From assembly GCA_020850915.1 (NCBI GenBank), contig JADZDV010000211.1, forward strand, positions 1 through 6,288: DNA of 6,288 bases, written 5' to 3'. The notes beneath the pieces were generated by a model. That model was not told the origin of the DNA. It worked only from the letters and a program-made list of their open reading frames with translations, and searched no databases. Position 1 is the first letter of the stretch. The number at the start of each line of letters is the position of its first letter. Positions 5,765 through 6,288 of this stretch are shown piece after piece. Position numbers and translations under genes: made by a program. Origin of the DNA: Chloroflexota bacterium. GTDB taxonomy: Bacteria; Chloroflexota; UBA6077; JADZDV01.

Positions 5765-6100
5765 ATGTTCTTCCTCGAATACCTCGGACCCGCTGACCTG
5801 TACCCTCGCGTGCAAGCCTCGCTGAAGGCCGAGCTTGCCGCTGCCTTTCGCTCGCGGCCGGCTACGGTCACCGTTCGCCGGGTGGTCACCGAGGAGAAGC
5901 AGCCCGCGGTCGAGCTGTGGGTGGAGCTGAGCTCAGACGAGCAGTTGTACCGGTACGGCCGACAGATCTCCCAGCGTCTGACCGAGGCCGTCCGACGCGA
6001 GGCGGAGATTGACGTGTGGGTGATGTTCAAGATCGTCCCGCTCAGCAACGCCTTTCTCAACGGAGAGCCCAGAGCCCGCGGCGTCGCCTCGTTCGAGTAG
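5765..6100 (+). CDS. Small protein of unknown function, possibly DUF1904/tautomerase-like fold
   Basis: The product is 111 residues, with ATG start and GGGAG 4 nt upstream. I do not recognise it with certainty. It has no signal peptide or membrane segment and should be cytoplasmic. The apparent order is strand (FFLEYLG, 2-8), helix (11-29), two strands (33-41 and 47-55), helix (57-78), strand (DVWVMFKIV, 83-91), and then SNAFLNGEP (94-102). A beta-alpha-beta doublet of this size, with an Asn-Gly near the end after a DV-V-F strand, recalls DUF1904 and the wider tautomerase/MIF superfamily. However, the catalytic Pro that those enzymes carry right after Met is Phe here, so tautomerase activity is doubtful. 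It follows the second fabF after 104 bp, with hairpin and palindrome between, so it may or may not share the fab transcript. The C-terminal tail (residues 103-111) is Arg/Ala-rich and likely loose. It is coding by codon usage and SD. Confidence 0.75.
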   Translation: MFFLEYLGPADLYPRVQASLKAELAAAFRSRPATVTVRRVVTEEKQPAVELWVELSSDEQLYRYGRQISQRLTEAVRREAEIDVWVMFKIVPLSNAFLNGEPRARGVASFE

Positions 6101-6106
6101 CCTGCG

Positions 6107-6139
6107 CCGGGGCTGCCCGGTATGCTCTGAGACCCTCAG
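6107..6139 (+). terminator. Two tandem GC-rich hairpins after the last gene (weak terminator candidate)
   Basis: CCGGG-GCTG-CCCGG (6107-6120) starts 6 bp after the TAG stop. CTGAG-ACC-CTCAG (6127-6139) follows. Each stem is 5 bp. No U-tract follows either, so intrinsic termination is uncertain. They mark the end of the coding part of the window. Confidence 0.3.
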
Positions 6140-6190
6140 TGTCGTCAACTGCCTCGAGCCTGACGTCCGCGTACAGCCGTCCCGCCACAC

Positions 6191-6288
6191 TGTCATCCTG
6201 AGAGGCTGGGGTGTCCGTCAGGTGCCTGCGTGGTTGTCGCGGCCATCCCAATAGCCCCCTGTCATCCCGAGCCTGCGAGGGATCACGC
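6191..6288. repeat. Two copies of a dispersed TGTCATCCYGAG repeat; second copy cut by window end
   Basis: TGTCATCCTGAG (6191-6202) and TGTCATCCCGAG (6260-6271) match at 11 of 12 positions and start 69 bp apart. The second continues as CCTGCGAGGGATC, so on the minus strand it reads GATCCCTCGCAGG then CTCGGGATGACA. This resembles the GATCC-TTCGC-...-GGATGACA intergenic repeat that I know as abundant in several bacterial genomes, Chloroflexota among them. ATCCC (6264 region) and GGGAT (6279-6283) are inverted and could form a stem. The first copy decays after GAG. The 188 bp from 6101 to the end holds no gene that I can support. Confidence 0.5.

Noticed and set aside
6057..6251. Open frame on the minus strand over the 3' end of the small gene and the repeats
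   Set aside because: It overlaps the real gene and the repetitive intergenic DNA, and its Arg-rich product has no recognisable domain.

Overview
The window is GC-rich bacterial chromosome (roughly 60-65% G+C by eye) with dense genes and frequent GTG starts preceded by good Shine-Dalgarno (SD) sites. The protein flavour suggests a high-GC, non-proteobacterial lineage. The GGHN-type C-terminal motif of the first ketosynthase, the DUF4870/Tic20-like and YIP1 membrane proteins, and the dispersed repeat related to GATCC...GGATGACA at the right edge fit Chloroflexota (Thermomicrobia-like) best. That placement is an inference, not a demonstrated assignment.

Left part, minus strand. A leftward cluster starts at a clear -10 box near 2074-2069. 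It encodes a D-2-hydroxyacid dehydrogenase (about 2007 or 2070 down to 1033) and, 18 bp later, a YIP1-family multipass membrane protein (1014-454). After a 166 bp gap comes a DUF4870/Tic20-like membrane protein (287 to beyond the left edge). The dehydrogenase and YIP1 genes are almost certainly co-transcribed. The third gene has its own strong SD and may be in the same unit.

Centre. A short divergent intergenic region (about 2071-2199) carries two back-to-back perfect TATAAT boxes, one per strand. The rightward one has a TCGGCA -35 at 17 bp spacing and is overlapped by an inverted repeat.

Right part, plus strand. The rightward promoter drives a fatty-acid-synthesis operon: fabD (malonyl-CoA:ACP transacylase), then two tandem FabF-like ketosynthases whose reading frames are 22 bp and about 7 bp from their upstream neighbours. 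FabD would load malonyl units onto acyl carrier protein (ACP), and the ketosynthases would condense them onto the growing acyl chain. Both ketosynthases keep the full Cys-His-His-Lys catalytic set, but the first has lost both Phe residues of the acyl-gating loop, which suggests the paralogues have divided the work. No ACP, FabG, FabH, FabZ or enoyl reductase gene is present, so these must be encoded elsewhere. A 111-residue protein of unknown function follows after a 104 bp gap; its pattern recalls the DUF1904/tautomerase-like fold. The last 188 bp is non-coding, with two small hairpins and two copies of a TGTCATCCYGAG repeat, the second cut by the window end.

Most of the window is housekeeping metabolism. 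I see no CRISPR array, transposase, tRNA, rRNA, toxin-antitoxin or defence system. The most interesting items are the ketosynthase pair with divergent gating loops, the divergent promoter region, and the small unassigned gene.
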